Assembly (NCBI GenBank): GCA_001683735.1
Contig: LUGG01000001.1
Location: 1,798,001 to 1,862,000, forward strand
DNA: 64,000 nt
Reading direction: 5' to 3'
Source: Grifola frondosa
Lineage: Eukaryota > Basidiomycota > Agaricomycetes > Polyporales > Grifolaceae
Below the pieces are notes generated by a model. That model was not told the DNA's origin. It did not search any database and saw only the letters and a list, made by a program, of their open reading frames with translations. The position numbers and the translations under genes are program-made. Shown one piece after another: positions 1 through 11,881 of this stretch. Each line of letters opens with the position of its first letter. Within the stretch, counting starts at the first letter, position 1.

Positions 1-1119
1 TCTCAGAATCTATAGCTTTGGGTGATACCGACACTGAATATTTCCCAGTTCTTCGTGGTAGTGTGTCTGGCAATTCTCCAGGAGGCGGACGATAGGAATA
101 TGTAAGAACGGGAAGCCTCCTCAAGAGTTGTTGGTATCGCCGTCGCAGAAACCTAGATGGAAGATGCGACTGAAAAGAAGGTGGGGGAGAATGAAGTTGG
201 TCGGGAGGAGCATTCGGCTCCTGCGAAGGCGCGGCTGCAAGGGCTTCTACCTCTTCGAACACGCCAGAATTCTGCAACCCAACTTCACGCGCACCACAGG
301 AGAGCAGCGAGTCTTTGTCGGTTGTCCATCAACCTCACCCGAAGAAGTTTCTTCTTTCAACGTTACTTGCAAGGGTGGATAGAGCTTCTTCCACTCCTGC
401 GTGAAGTATCGCCATCGAATGTTCACTTGCCTCCGTTTACTAAAGGGACCGAGCAATCTTGCCTCCTCGGAAGTAGGGTCGGCTCGGTTTGGAAGCTTCG
501 GAGGGGTCGCTAAACGCCTTGAGGGATAGCGGTTTAGATGTGCGAGAAAGACCGTTCGTGAGAAGCGCAGTCAACTCGGGAGAATACACAGGAGGTCGCG
601 ATTTCTCTCTTGCGGGATGATGCGGTCTGGCAGGGGTGCTTTGAGATCAGAGAGGAGAGGCTGTACGCCAGAAGCACGTCAACAGGTGCAAGATGTTCGG
701 GTGGGAGAACGTCGCACTTTCATGATCTCCCACCTGAGCTTGCCTATTCTTCCATACGCAACATCCAAAATATGATTGAAGGGCTTGACTCGACCAGCAT
801 TCGCATCTCTCAGCTTGCGCAACTCCTGTTGTGAATGGTAAATCAAGCGAAGAACAGACGGAGGTCGAGAGGCATCCTACCTTCTCTACCCTCTTAGTTT
901 TTGTCGCTTGTAATCGACCATGATTGGTGTCCAATATAGCACGGACATCATCGCCGACCTTGAGTCGGAAGAACTGCCTGAAATATGTCGGTGAGATAGA
1001 GAGAAGGGTACATGTGAGGAAGGACAGACGGCATACCGAAGATATTCAGTCGGAAGTCGGGCAATCTCTCGTCGGAAGGACCTGTAGAGGGAGAATACAG
1101 CTCTTTTTTTGGCACTCAT
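1..1119 (-). CDS. LYR-motif (Complex1_LYR) mitochondrial protein, 3' partial
   Basis: The gene runs leftward off the window, so its C-terminus is missing. The start at 1119 is the first Met before the LYR tripeptide (residues 11-13, in FSLYRSF), followed by REIARLP. After an intron near 979-1036 the protein continues QFFRLK, DDVRAILD and KRVEK; later exons give ELRKLRDANAG, NIRWRYFTQEW and, at the window edge, FLRRRYQQLLRRLP. At least four GT-AG introns are visible. Members of this family are small mitochondrial matrix proteins that bind acyl-ACP and assist respiratory-complex or Fe-S assembly; the long C-terminal extension is typical of basidiomycete versions, so the exact client is unknown. 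Two frame breaks lie close together: a lost base near 596 and a gained base near 512. They partly compensate and are probably sequence errors. Confidence 0.7.
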
Positions 1120-1444
1120 ACCATGACGATGGCCAGAGTTAATGTGAACTAAAGGTGGGGCAATGAGCGCTGAGCGTGGAACAGCACCGGGACTGAAGTA
1201 CTGAAAGCGCCCAAGTTGTAGTTGATCGTCGCGCGATTTCAATTCTCCTAGGTCCGACTCGACGTTTTGTGCTACGCCGTCGCTGTGCCCTCACGTCTAT
1301 GGAAACACATTCGGGATCTATTTTTCGGTGCCCATGCCAAGTGTAACAGATTCCTGTGTGTAAATTTTCGACTTTCTAGCTACTTAGCGCTATTTGGTCG
1401 ATTTGTCGTTCGTGTTATTGGCCTTCAGAACGAATTTTTTTGCC

Positions 1445-2613
1445 ATGGATTTGGACCCTGAACGTACCGCGATCCCTCAAAGTCAATTGCCAAGAAGGAA
1501 CGTAGAGGTATACACATCTGAGAACTATATTGTTGCAGGTGATCCTCTCAAGTCCAAATCATTATCAGTTTTCGCGTACTCAGCCAGAAAATCACAGGGG
1601 TTTGGCAATATGGCAGGGTCACCTGGGACACTTTCTACACCTGGATGACCAATCTCTTATCCGTAGAAGCGGATTGGGCGATTTTCGAATATGCTCCTGA
1701 AACAGGCCATGTTGGAGAGAAGAAGCATCCTGGAGATACGATGGTGCAGCCGGGAAATTATGTCTTACTCTCACTCGGTGGGGTTTGACGACGATTCATA
1801 TTCTTACCATGTTCACTTATCCCGAATAGATGGTGGTCCTACCAAGGTGTTCGTAGTTGCCGCATATTCTCGTCCTCGTGTTCCTACCCCCTCAGAAACC
1901 CTACCCCAAGTAAATCATTATCTTTTGCGTTCACGCCCAGGGATGGTAAGTGCCTCATTACTGGATTGGAAGCGAATACGTATTCCCGGCTCAAGGCCGC
2001 TCATATCTTCCCGCGAGCGCATTTGACGGAGGTGAGCCCTACCTTCCCTGTTTACTTGCCAGCTGACAAGAACAATACTCCCAGTGGTTGAGAAGGGGAT
2101 ATGCCAATATGATCACCGACGCTCTTGATGACGTGTATCTTGGAGGATCCTCCAAGATCGACTCCGTGCAAACATCATCACACTGCGAAGCGACTTGCAT
2201 GTTGCTTGGGACAACTATGAGTTTGGCGTAGACCCCGATGTCAGTATATTTGTTCTCTCTAGATCGAGCCGTTCTAATTTTATTTTATAGAATAATTATC
2301 GCATCACCGCTTTTGTAAATGGGCACGCCGATATTGATGGCCGTTACCTTGACCTTAGCCACATCCAGGATCCTAGTGTCCGCCCTCTTGATGTGTTGTT
2401 CAGAGACCACTTCATGCAAGGTCTCTTGAAGCACATCAAGGGTGCGGCAGAGCCGACTTGGGACTATGACGACTTTGAAGACGCTCTTGGCAAGGGTAGC
2501 TTCGACCTTTCGAAAAATATGTGGGAACTACGCACGGAAAAGAGTATTTTGAGTTGGCTTTGAAGGATAGACTCTTGGACCATCAGATCGCACAGGAGTC
2601 CGTTGATGTGTAA
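1445..2613 (+). CDS. HNH nuclease domain protein (frameshifted copy)
   Basis: Piecing frames together gives the fungal HNH-nuclease family common in Agaricomycetes. The N-terminus (Met at 1445) reads RRNVEVYTSENY, followed by GVWQYGRVTWDTFYTWM and WAIFEYAPETG. The nuclease core has CLITGLE, then the H of AAHIFPRAH, then SDLHVAWDNYEFGVDPD, which supplies the second His/Asn part of the metal-binding fold. The tail has NGHADIDGRYLDL, PLDVLFRDHF and GSFDLSKN. Introns near 2032-2082 and 2239-2290 are canonical. Frame breaks occur near 1590, 1785, 2168 and 2515. At 2168 and 2515 one base is missing from short A or G runs, so error is at least as likely as real decay. The cellular role of this family is not established. 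Confidence 0.65.
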
Positions 2614-3101
2614 TCACAGAGTGTCAGCACTGTGCACACCTTGTTCATGCCACTGTGCTCTATTGTACGCGTAATCATGAATTTGATCTGAAAAACCTGA
2701 CCTTTTGTGCAGATGAGCGCATAATGTTTTTACCATGGGCAACCAAAGTGATACGACACTTTCCGAATACCCATTGAACTCGAGCAGGCGAACTCCCCAT
2801 CTTCGACACGCTCATCGACACAATGGTCTATGATACCTCTCCGTGAGTCTTTTCCTCCATGAGGGCTACCCGGATCTCGGAACCCAAGATCCACTTCTTG
2901 GTGCGCCTGGTCACCTCCAGCGAACGGGATCAATCCCGTATGGGCGTGTGCTTCTGTTGCCAATAGTGTCGGTATAACAACGTGGTCTCGCTGTGGAAGA
3001 ACCTCTGCGTCCTTTACCGTATGGCACATATACTCCGAGATACCCGTAGTTTGTCCGCTCGCCGAGTATTCCTCATTTGTACCCTTCGCAGTCTCCATTT
3101 T
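2614..3101. other. Intergenic: 3' flank of HNH gene and cellulase promoter
   Basis: No gene was recognised here. A 157-codon open frame on the minus strand (2730-3203) has no family resemblance and overlaps the cellulase start, so it was not called. The interval is best read as the terminator region of the HNH gene followed by the upstream regulatory DNA of the cellulase. Confidence 0.5.
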
Positions 3102-3109
3102 ATATAAAG
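3102..3109 (+). promoter_or_regulatory. TATA box of the cellulase gene
   Basis: The sequence TATATAAA lies about 45 nt upstream of the ATG at 3153. This spacing implies a very short 5' leader, as is usual for strongly induced secreted fungal enzymes. Confidence 0.6.
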
Positions 3110-3152
3110 GACCGTTGACGTTCGGCTGTCGTCCATCAGTTCCTCCAGAGAC

Positions 3153-4963
3153 ATGAAGCTCACTACAGTTGTTCTTGCCGCAGTCTCTGTTGGTCTTGCT
3201 CAACAGGCGGTGAGTATACCTATCGAATTAATGAATTGTTACTGAAATTTACTGAACAGGAATGGCAGCAATGTGTGGCATTGGCTGGAGTATGTCTGTC
3301 GTTTATTTCTATATGGTTAAGTACTGAATATATCTTCCCCCAGCCGGTGCACGACATGTGTGTCTGGAACCGTATGCACTGAACTCAATGACTGTATGTT
3401 ACCCATGATACCTTGTAAGCATTGAAACTGATGTGTGTTACGTATACATAGACTACTCGCAGTGTTTGCCTGGTACTGCCACGACGACCGCCGCGCGCTC
3501 GCCTACTTCATCGCCTATCTCGTCGCCTACAACCCACACCTGCGAATGGTCTACCACCGCTTGGGTGGCAAATACTGCTGGTATGACTTCAGCGTTGCAA
3601 GTGCAACCACTTTTTATGGCTTGCTGTAAATAATGACTTCCTCGTTAGGCCACTGATGGCAGTTTCAACGGAACTGTGTGTCTCCTCCACCTGCTCAATT
3701 CACCCACTTCGCTGGGGAGGGTGCCAATCTCTTCCGCATTCGAAGTGATCCCTGTAGTACTACTCAGCAGCCGTTGATGACATAGTGTTTCATTCTAGCA
3801 TTTGGTGAGTCAAGAGTTGGTAAATTTACTTTATCGTCTTCTGATAAGGACATAAAGCGTGGCAATTGATGACTCCAACACTGGGTGGTACCATTGACCC
3901 CACCTTCTTCTCACGCTACGACACAACCGTGCAAGCCGCTCTGTCCTCTGGTCCAGACGTCTTCGTCATCATTGATCTTGTGCGTGAATAAAAATATTTG
4001 CTACCTTTGACTGCTACTGATATACTTGATACAGCATAACTACGCCAGGTGGAACGGTGGAATTATTGGCCAGGGTGGACCCACCAATGATCAATTCGCA
4101 TCGATCTGGACCCAGCTGGCCGCGAAATATGGCACGAACGAGCGTGTGATTTTGTGAGCACGCTTTGCGACGTTTCGTGTTTCTGCTCTGATTGCTTCCT
4201 AGTGGTATCATGAATGAGCCTCACGATATCCCAGATATCGCTACCTGGGTGGACTCAGTCCAATATGTGGTCAATGCAGTTCGGCCAGCCGGCTCCAACA
4301 ACTTGTTGCTTCTCCCTGGCTCCAGCTACTCTTCCGCAGAAGCCTTCCCTACTGAGGCCGGTCCGCTCTTGGTGCAGGTGACCGACCCCCTTGGCGACAC
4401 CTCTAAGCTCATTTTCGATGGTAAGACGTTCACCATTATGACACTATGCGCAATATTGAGAACCTTTCAGTACACAAGTACCTCGACAGCGATAATAGCG
4501 GAACGCATCCTGACTGTGTCACTGTAAGTATATCGAAGTTACCAACCCTTGGCGATGCTGAAGTACAGTAGAACAATGTCGATGTCCTCACGACCCTTGT
4601 AACCTTCCTTCAAACCAATGGTAACCGTCAAGCCATTCTCAGCGAGACCGGTGGAGGGAACACGGCCAGCTGCGAAACTGAGTATGTGTTTATCCTCTCG
4701 AGTTAATCACACACACACTAAACCCATCACCTTCATTAGCCTCGGGCAAGAGCTCGCGTTCGTGAAATCGTCCTTCCCTACGCTTGCTGGCTTCTCGATC
4801 TGGGCTGCGGGCGCCTTCGACACCACCTACGTCCTTACAGTGACGCCTAACGCTAACGGCACCGATCAGCCTTTGTGGATCGATGCTGGTGAGAAATATT
4901 TAGAATGCTGCTCAGAAACCATGCTGATCACATTTTGCTGCAGTTCAACCCAACCTTCCGTGA
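3153..4963 (+). CDS. Secreted endoglucanase: CBM1 + GH5 (subfamily 5 / EGII type)
   Basis: A beta-1,4-endoglucanase that would cleave cellulose outside the cell. A signal peptide (MKLTTVVLAAVSVGLAQ) leads into a CBM1 (EWQQC, TTCVSGTVCTELNDYYSQCLPG), a Thr/Ser/Pro linker and a GH5 barrel with HNYARWNGGIIGQGG, IMNEPHD (acid/base Glu), FDVHKYLDSDNSGTH and ILSETGGGNTASCE (nucleophile Glu). This order matches Trichoderma-type EGII (Cel5A). About nine introns are present, including a 6-nt exon (3799-3804) and a probable GC-AG intron (3597-3648). The 3' half is clean. The 5' half has indels near 3274, 3350, 3582 and 3676, plus a damaged splice donor near 3743. The preserved microexon and splice sites argue for recent or artefactual breaks. 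The gene indicates a lignocellulose-degrading lifestyle. Confidence 0.9.
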
Positions 4964-5314
4964 GTCTGGTGGAACGAGGAAGATTGAGACGGCTTGCTCT
5001 TCATTTCCATGTACTACATTGCCTCGGAAAATAAGAAATCTTCTGATCCCATGGTGATTGGAGATATACAGAAGCACATCACGCGTTGAGAATCACGTTG
5101 CAAAGTCCCTACCCAAATTCTTTGAGAAGAGGTCTCCTGAACTACCTCACATACCATATATGGAAAAGCACGTGGTACGATCGGGGTGTACTTGCATTTT
5201 GTAAGGCGAATCTCAGCGCTCAGGGTGGCTTTGTACCTCTTCACAGATTTTATTCTATGGTATATTTGCATTGCTTCCCGTAGGAGGTAGTGGATCTAAA
5301 CTTTGCAAAAACGT
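4964..5314. other. Intergenic: cellulase terminator and LSG1 promoter
   Basis: About 350 nt between two plus-strand genes. Two short overlapping open frames on opposite strands (5014-5283) have no recognisable features. No TATA box stands out, as expected for a housekeeping downstream gene. Confidence 0.45.
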
Positions 5315-7744
5315 AGGCACCCACAAAAGGTCGGAATCCGAATCCCAGTGGATTGGGTAGAGCTATCATCAACAAGAAAGTTAAAGATGCTCGGGAGGCA
5401 CGGATATCGGGATTGGTGTGTTACGTTTCTCATTCATCGGATTAGTGTCTGAAAGATGTAGGGCATCAGTATACCACTGATATTGACCCCAACCGCCTGC
5501 AATCCATCACACAAGAGCGCGACCTAGACGAGTTTCTGAATACCGCAACACTTGCCGGCACTCAATTCACTGCTGGTACGTTAGGCTTGATATATTTCCT
5601 TATCTGAAGTAAACAAACCTGAATCCAACAGAGCGTCGAAATGTCAAGATTATCTCCGCACCGTCTGGCTCGCAACACAATCCATACCTATTGACTGATG
5701 AAGAAGAAAAAGCACTTTGCGCAAACACCAGGAGAATAAGCAAAGGCTGCGGGTACCGAGAAGGCCTTCGTGGACCAAGGATATGACCACTGCTGAACTG
5801 GATCGGCAAGAAAAGGACGCCTTTTTGGATTGGCGGAGGGGATTGGCAGAGTACGTCCGTTATTTACATCTCAGGCATACTCTTGTAACGCTGGTTCTCC
5901 ATCGGAATAGTCTACAAGAGCGAGACAGCTTTCTACTTACACCTTTCGAGCGCAATCTTGAAGTTTGGCGACAATTATGGCGTGTAATGGAGCGCTCGCA
6001 CCTGATCGTTCAGATTGTGGACGCGCGGAACCCTCTGCGATTCCGGTGTGAGGACCTCGAAGCGTACGTGCAAGACGTGGAGGGTGCAGAGGGTGAGAAG
6101 GGTACGGGGAAGGGGAAAAGGAGGAGTTTGTTGCTCATCAATAAGGCGGACCTGTTGAATGCCAAGCAAAGGTGAGTTTATTGGTTGGGCACGTACTTGA
6201 TCGCTAATTGTCAAAATATGTGAAGACGGCTTTGGGCAGATTATTTTGATCGAGAAGGCGTTCAGTATGCATTCTTCTCTGCAGCTAATGCGGCGGCGTT
6301 GCAACAGGCTCGGAGAGAGGCAGTGATTGCTGAGGAAGCAGCACTTGAAGCCGCAGAGGCAGTGGGCGCAGTGGATGATGAACACAGAGATCGTGGATTT
6401 GAAGGAGAAAAACCTGCTCTTTCTCCAGACGAAGCGGACCAGGCTTCGTCGGAGAGCGAAAGCGATCAGTCCGACGACGGACGTTCATCTAGCAAGTCTG
6501 TGCACGGGGATCATCTGGACGATGAAGAGTCAGACGACGACAATTTCTTCTTGCCTGCAGAAGATTCGCAAGATGGACAAGACCCACGAATAAAAGTGTT
6601 GTCGGTCCTGGAACTAGAAGACCTCTTTGTCAGGATGGCGCCTGAACTATCAAGTGAGTCTGTCCACATCGTGTGCCGTGTATAGAAATTTAATTGTGTC
6701 TTCTCAGCGTTCACTGATTCCTCTGACAACCATCCGACGAAACTTGTTATCGGCCTTGTTGGGTATCCAAACGTAGGCAAGTCTAGTACAATCAACGCTC
6801 TTATCGGCGAGAAGAAAGTTAGTGTTTCCTCAACGCCGGGGAAGACAAAACATTTTCAGACGATTCATCTCTCGTCCTCTCTTGTGCTCTGCGATTGTCC
6901 AGGATTGGTGTTCCCCCAGTTCGCCACGACTAAGGCTGCGCTAGTTTGCGATGGTGTTTTACCTATAGATCAAATGAGGGAGCATACTGGCCCCACGGCG
7001 TTGGTTGTCAAGCGCATCCCAAAACATGTGCTGGAAGCAATATATGGGTTGTCCATTAAGGCAGCCGGAGCTGATGAAGGAGGAGATGGGCAAATCACTG
7101 CATCAGACTTCCTAGTAGCCTATGCGAGTGAGTCGAACGGGATTGTGCCTGCTTGTATATGGCTAACATCTTTTGGTACAGTCGCCAGGGGTTTCATGCG
7201 TTCTGGCCAGGGAAATCCAGATGAAGCTCGAGCGGCACGGTATATTCTGAAGGACTACGTGAATGGAAAGGTTCTCTTCTGTCACCCTCCGCCAGACATC
7301 GATGAAGATGACTTCAATGCAGAGACGCGTCAAATGACGCTCGAGCGTGCTATTGGAAAGAAACGTGCCCCGACGACTCGCGTTGTCAAAGGCGCAGATA
7401 CGTTCGTAGACTCGAACGTCTCCGAGCCACATACTCCGTCCTCATATGCACCCACTGGTCCAAGTTTCAAGTCGCGGAGACTTGACCAAGAATTCTTTGC
7501 GACTAATTCTTCACTGTCCGCCAAGGCATTCATGGAAGGGTCCACACGACATGGACAGGCCTTCACGAGACCCAGATTGTATCCACACCAGAACTCAGTC
7601 GCAGATGATGGGACACCGCTTTCCGGACGGAGGGCTAGGATAGCTGCCGTCCTTGCTAGTGCTGGGGGTGAAGTAGGTCAAGGGAAAAAGCATCATAAGA
7701 AGATGAAGAGAGTCAAACAACGGAGTGGGAAGGGTTATGACTGA
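5315..7744 (+). CDS. LSG1: Large-subunit GTPase 1 (60S export/maturation GTPase)
   Basis: A circularly permuted cytoplasmic GTPase that releases the adaptor Nmd3 from pre-60S ribosomes after export. The N-terminus has the family signature GLGRAIINKKVKDAREA and TQERDLDEFLNTA. The permuted G motifs follow in order: VDARNPLRF and LLINKADLL (G4), then FFSAAN, an acidic insert (about 6430-6570), GYPNVGKSS (G1), TPGKTKHF (G2) and DCPGLVFP (G3). The C-terminus is Lys/Arg-rich (KKHHKKMKRVKQ) and ends in SGKGYD. Length is about 690 residues, normal for the family. Five or more GT-AG introns are seen. There is no ATG where the first codon is expected: 5315 reads AGGCACCC, consistent with one lost T. 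Another lost base lies near 5725, and the first splice junction (about 5433) is off by one. Confidence 0.92.
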
Positions 7745-8073
7745 TGCGCGGTCACTTGGCACTTTCTGCAGAGACTCGGAAGGGTGGTATGTAGCCGTAT
7801 ACTTTTTGTATTATGCAATACATTTGCACTCATGTAAGTTGACACCTCCAGCTGGGATTGAATCACCGGACTCCGACGGAGTGACCAACCTGCTGTCGAA
7901 GGCGAACTACATGGGCGTCAAAGCCTTTGGACAACAAAGGCAAACAGAATTGCCGTATTCAAACCTCGAGCTTGGGCGCTTGAGCACTCCGCTTTCAGCT
8001 TCACTTGATTCATCGAACTAATTCAACGGACAACGGTTTCCTGTCACTTCAGTGGTCATAAATACCATTGCTC
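7745..8073. other. Intergenic between LSG1 and checkpoint kinase
   Basis: About 330 nt. A perfect 13-nt palindrome (7870-7882) is the only structure noted. No tRNA could be folded convincingly and no conserved open frame was seen. It presumably contains the LSG1 3' end and the kinase promoter. Confidence 0.4.
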
Positions 8074-10186
8074 ATGCCTTCTGCCGCGTTTCTTCCTCCA
8101 CCTACACAACCCGGAAGACGGACGTCTGCTCCTCCACCTACCGAACACCCGGAGTCCGATACGTCTGGTATATGCGCTAAATTCGTGACCTCGAATAAGA
8201 CTGGCAACAGAGAATGTATTTGATGTCTATCTTCTGCTCTTAACTTGCTATTGACGCGTGTCTGCAGCACTGCTCTTGAGCGTCGATCGTCCTCTCACTA
8301 TTGGGAGAAACCCATCTTGGTTTGTCCTGGAGATCGTTGCTTCTCATGTAGTCTAAGCTGACTGCATCCGTAGCTCATATGTAATATCTGATGCTGTCGT
8401 TTCTGGTCTTCACTGCAAGCTATATGCGTAAGATCATAGTATGCGTCATGATCGGTCTACTAATCGGATTACGTAGCGTACGTTCGAGTAACGGAGGGAT
8501 CATCGTCTCATGTCACGTAGGTCCCTCGTCCATTCATTATTTTTTCTACATTATCAGTGTTTTTTGTTAAGGATTTCTCTACAAACGGCCTCATACTAAA
8601 TGGACACAAAGTACGAAAAACCTCTGTCATTCTGATGCACGGAGATTTCCTTGAGATACCACACTCGCAAAGTATGTTGGTAGTCTGCTAAGCTGCTGAC
8701 CCATACTAACATCTCTGCGCGTTCTAGAATTTGAATGTGTTCACTTACAGCAGGAGCCAGACCAGAAAGTCAACATTTTTGATCCAACCCCGCCCAGGGA
8801 ACCATCTCTGAAGACCAAGGTCGGTCTCATCTACCATCCCGTGCGGCACTTGACTACAATATAATATCAATTCAGTGCATTGATCACTATCTTGTTACGT
8901 CGCATTGTCTGGGAAGTGGCAGCTTTGCGACAGTCCACCTCGCGATGGACACCTCTGCACACAAGCAAGCTGCCTGTAAGTGTATCAAACGCAAGAGCAA
9001 CGACAAACTGGCAAAGGTTAGGAAGGAGGTCGACATCCTCCTTGCGCTCAACCACGTAAGTGTCGCCCCTGGAGCTGCCTTCATAAAGCTTACTGACGTC
9101 ATGCAGCCAAATATCAACATGGTTCGGGCTGCAACCAATGACGACAATTTCCTGTTTGTCAATGTTATCCAGCCTCAAAGTGCTTCACTCACAGAGATTT
9201 TGCTTTTGACATAGTTACATCTTTCTAGAGCTCTGCACAGGCGGTGATTTGTTCTCGTACATTGTCAGCCACACGGATTCCAAACTTTGCGAAGGCGAAG
9301 CGAAGTATATCATGTTTCAACTCATGAAAGGATTAAAGTATCTGCATGACAGATTGATATCGCACCGTGGTGTGTAGATTTGTTTTCACGTAATTCCGTG
9401 CGTTAACTGTATGGCAAATACAGATCTTAAGGTATGTGCCACAAAACTGAAGAGATCTCTATCGCCCACACCTCTCTACGAAGCCCGAAAATATCCTCCT
9501 ACATACGCCAGGTTCGTATCCTCGCATTCAGATTGCCGACTTCGGCCTCGCACGCCCAAAGGCATATCAAGAGACGTTCAATGTATGCGGCACGGTTTCC
9601 TACCTACCACCAGAAGGCATCCTCGCTCTCGACCACAAGCACCTCGGCTATGTCGGCATGCCCGCGGACTGTTGGAGTGCAGGTGTTATCATGTACATTA
9701 TGCTCGCGTACGTTTGCATGCCCCCAACCCGATGCGGTCGCTAGCTGACATTGTGTGGACTGCAGCGGTCATCACCCTTTCGACTACGGAAAAGTACCCG
9801 GAGAATCCGAAATGTACTCATACGAGCCGTCGGAAGACGTAGATGAGCTGGCGGAATTGTCGCAATGCTCGAGCCATACGGATCACATGGTCAAGAAGAG
9901 GATCGTGCACGGCGAGCTGGAGTTTCCTCGACACGTGTGGGGCACCATGATTGATGGTACGCAGCTCTGTTCGCTTGCTACTGATGTCGCCCAAACCGAA
10001 GATCCAATCCTTCCTCGTTGTGACGCGTACTGAACGTTTCTTTCGCTAGCGACGTGTCTCTGCAGTGGTCTGCTTGTGTACGATCACCTGGACCGTGCGA
10101 CGGCGCTTGTGGCTCTGCGAAGTAACTGGTTCAGCAGCGAACTGCTCGAACTTGAGGCTGCCTACCGGTCAAGAATCGGCTGCTGA
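8074..10186 (+). CDS. FHA-domain checkpoint kinase (Chk2/Rad53/Cds1 family)
   Basis: A Ser/Thr kinase of the DNA-damage checkpoint type. The short Pro-rich N-terminus is followed by an FHA domain (PLTIGRNPS, SYVISDAVVSGLHCKLY, FSTNGLILNG) that binds phosphothreonine. The kinase domain has the Gly loop (LGSGSFATVHLA), the Lys in AACKCIK, the hinge ELCTGGDLF, the catalytic loop HRDLKPENILL, DFG in IADFGLA, and the substrate loop GTVSYLPPEG, ADCWSAGV. At least ten phase-consistent introns join without any frame break, including one at HRD|LK (9371-9422) and one inside the Gly of HHPFDYG. The protein is compact: no SQ/TQ cluster precedes the FHA domain, unlike yeast Rad53, and there is only one FHA domain. 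The last exon ends at 10186. Confidence 0.88.
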
Positions 10187-10604
10187 ATGCATCCCTGGCT
10201 GCTCTGTCGTCTTGTTGAATTTCTGTTGCTGTTACCTGCTGACGGTCCTTCTGGGTGACTGCTGTTCTCATATCTGGGGCTTTCTCGCTGTACATGCTCT
10301 TTCACGCACTGCTACTCGTCTGTTAATTCTAAACTGCGGAACTATGATTCGTGGAAAGCCGTGTATTTTCGTCTCGATGTCACAACGACAAATTAATGTA
10401 ACCTTGATGCCCTTATAATGTGCGCGTCTTCGTGACTCGCGCAGGGATGGCGAGGTCCTCGCGACAGGGAGTGATACACGCAAGCTAATTGACTACATAC
10501 TGATAATCGGTATAATCACTATCGGAGATCACATGTCGATACAGCTCGTCACCATCGTACAAATACGACACATCTTCTGGACACCATACATTATACCCTG
10601 CGCA
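10187..10604. other. Convergent intergenic (3' ends of kinase and esterase genes)
   Basis: About 420 nt between two converging genes, probably both 3' UTRs. No gene was recognised. Confidence 0.5.
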
Positions 10605-11881
10605 TTACGCCTTGAGGAAGTTGGCATGGACTGAGCAAGGTCGTCAGCGTCGGAACAAATGGCTTCGAGGCGCTGTGACTTACAGTGGATGTGATCTTCC
10701 CCGAACGTCGAGATCTGTTGAAATGCAGAACATTCAGTCCCCAATAGGATCTTCGAAGTATACGACATACGAAATAGTAGCTGTGGTCGTAGCCCTCCTG
10801 GCTCCGGACGCGCACCTGCACCTCGTCGTAGCCGGTGTCGCGCGCGGCTTTGAGGAAGTTCTCGGGGAGAAGCTGGCCCTGTTTGTAAAAATTGTCCGCG
10901 GTGCCCTATCGCCCACACACACATACATCATCAGCGCACGCCGTACAGCAGCCCGGCCCTACGCACGTAGTCGATGAGGATGTGCACGGGCTCCTTGCCC
11001 GCCTTCGCGATAAGCTCCGTCGCGTCGTAGCGCTCGCGGGCCTCCTCGATGCCGCCCTGGAGGTAGCCCGAGAACGCCTTCTGGCCCCATGCACACTTGG
11101 TGGGATTCGCGATCGGTGCGAACGCGGAGACGGAGCGGTACTGCTTGACGCCGCTGAGGAGCGACGAGAGGTACAGCGTAAGTGCGCCGTGGCCGCCCAT
11201 GGAGTGTCCGAAGATGGACTGGCGCGTCAAGTCCTGGCGGCGCGCGGGGTCAGTGGAGGGCTAGCAGAGCAGCGGGAAGAGGAGACGTACTATTGGGAGG
11301 CCCGCGGTGGCGAGCACCTCGGGGAGCTCGAGGGTGACGTGGGTGAGCATGTTGTAGTACTGCGAGTACTGCGGGTTGGTCGCGTTCAGGTAGAAGCCCG
11401 CGCCTGGGGAGGGAGCGGTCAGTGGGCTGGTGCGGGGGTGAGAGGCGCTATGCACCGACACCGAAGTCCCAGTCGTCCGTCTCGCCCTCGATGCCGGCGC
11501 CGCGCGGGGAGGTGTCCGGGAAGAGGAGCGCGATGCCCTCTTTCGAGGCGGGCCCGAGGAAGCCGCCCTTCTGCGCGCTAGGTGCGCGAAGGGTGTGTGA
11601 GTGAGCTGGGGAGAAGTCGAGGGGGACATGCGTACCCGTTGTCCTCGGTGCAGGTGAGCCCGGAGAGGTACGTGAGGATGGGGACCTTGGCGTTGGCGGA
11701 GTTGGCGGGGAGGAAGAGGTTGAAGTTGGCGGTGAGGCCTCCGAGAGCGGCGGACTGGGGACACGATGGGATCGAGGTTGGTGAGACAGAAGACTGGGGG
11801 GCGAGGGTGTCTTACCTTGAACTTGTACTTGATAAGTTGGCCGTCAAATGCCTTGTTGGAGGAAACCTGTTCGAGAGCCAT
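10605..11881 (-). CDS. S-formylglutathione hydrolase (esterase D family)
   Basis: Hydrolyses S-formylglutathione to formate and glutathione, the second step of glutathione-dependent formaldehyde removal, in the cytosol. Formaldehyde arises from methanol and methoxyl groups during lignin breakdown. The start at 11881 (MALEQVSSNKAFDGQL) matches the family N-terminus. Further signatures are NFNLFLPA, YLSGLTCTEDN, FPDTSPRG, EGETDDWDFG and GAGFYLNAT. The catalytic Ser lies in FGHSMGGHGAL, the Asp region is ILIDYGTADNF, and the His is in EGYDHSYYF; the tail is FGEDHIHFHANFLKA. Seven or so introns all join in phase, so the gene is intact. An open frame extends upstream to 12058 but shows no family similarity and is taken as leader sequence. 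GC-rich DNA gives long spurious frames on the plus strand here. Confidence 0.93.

Noticed and set aside
7848..7900. Possible tRNA-like fold around a T-arm-like ATTCAATCCC (minus strand) and a 13-nt palindrome at 7870-7882.
   Set aside because: The T-stem does not pair in the standard 5-bp register and no acceptor or D arm could be built; only an isolated hairpin remains.
10892..11581. A 229-codon plus-strand open frame.
   Set aside because: It lies opposite the well-supported S-formylglutathione hydrolase exons and is an Arg-rich shadow of GC-rich coding DNA.
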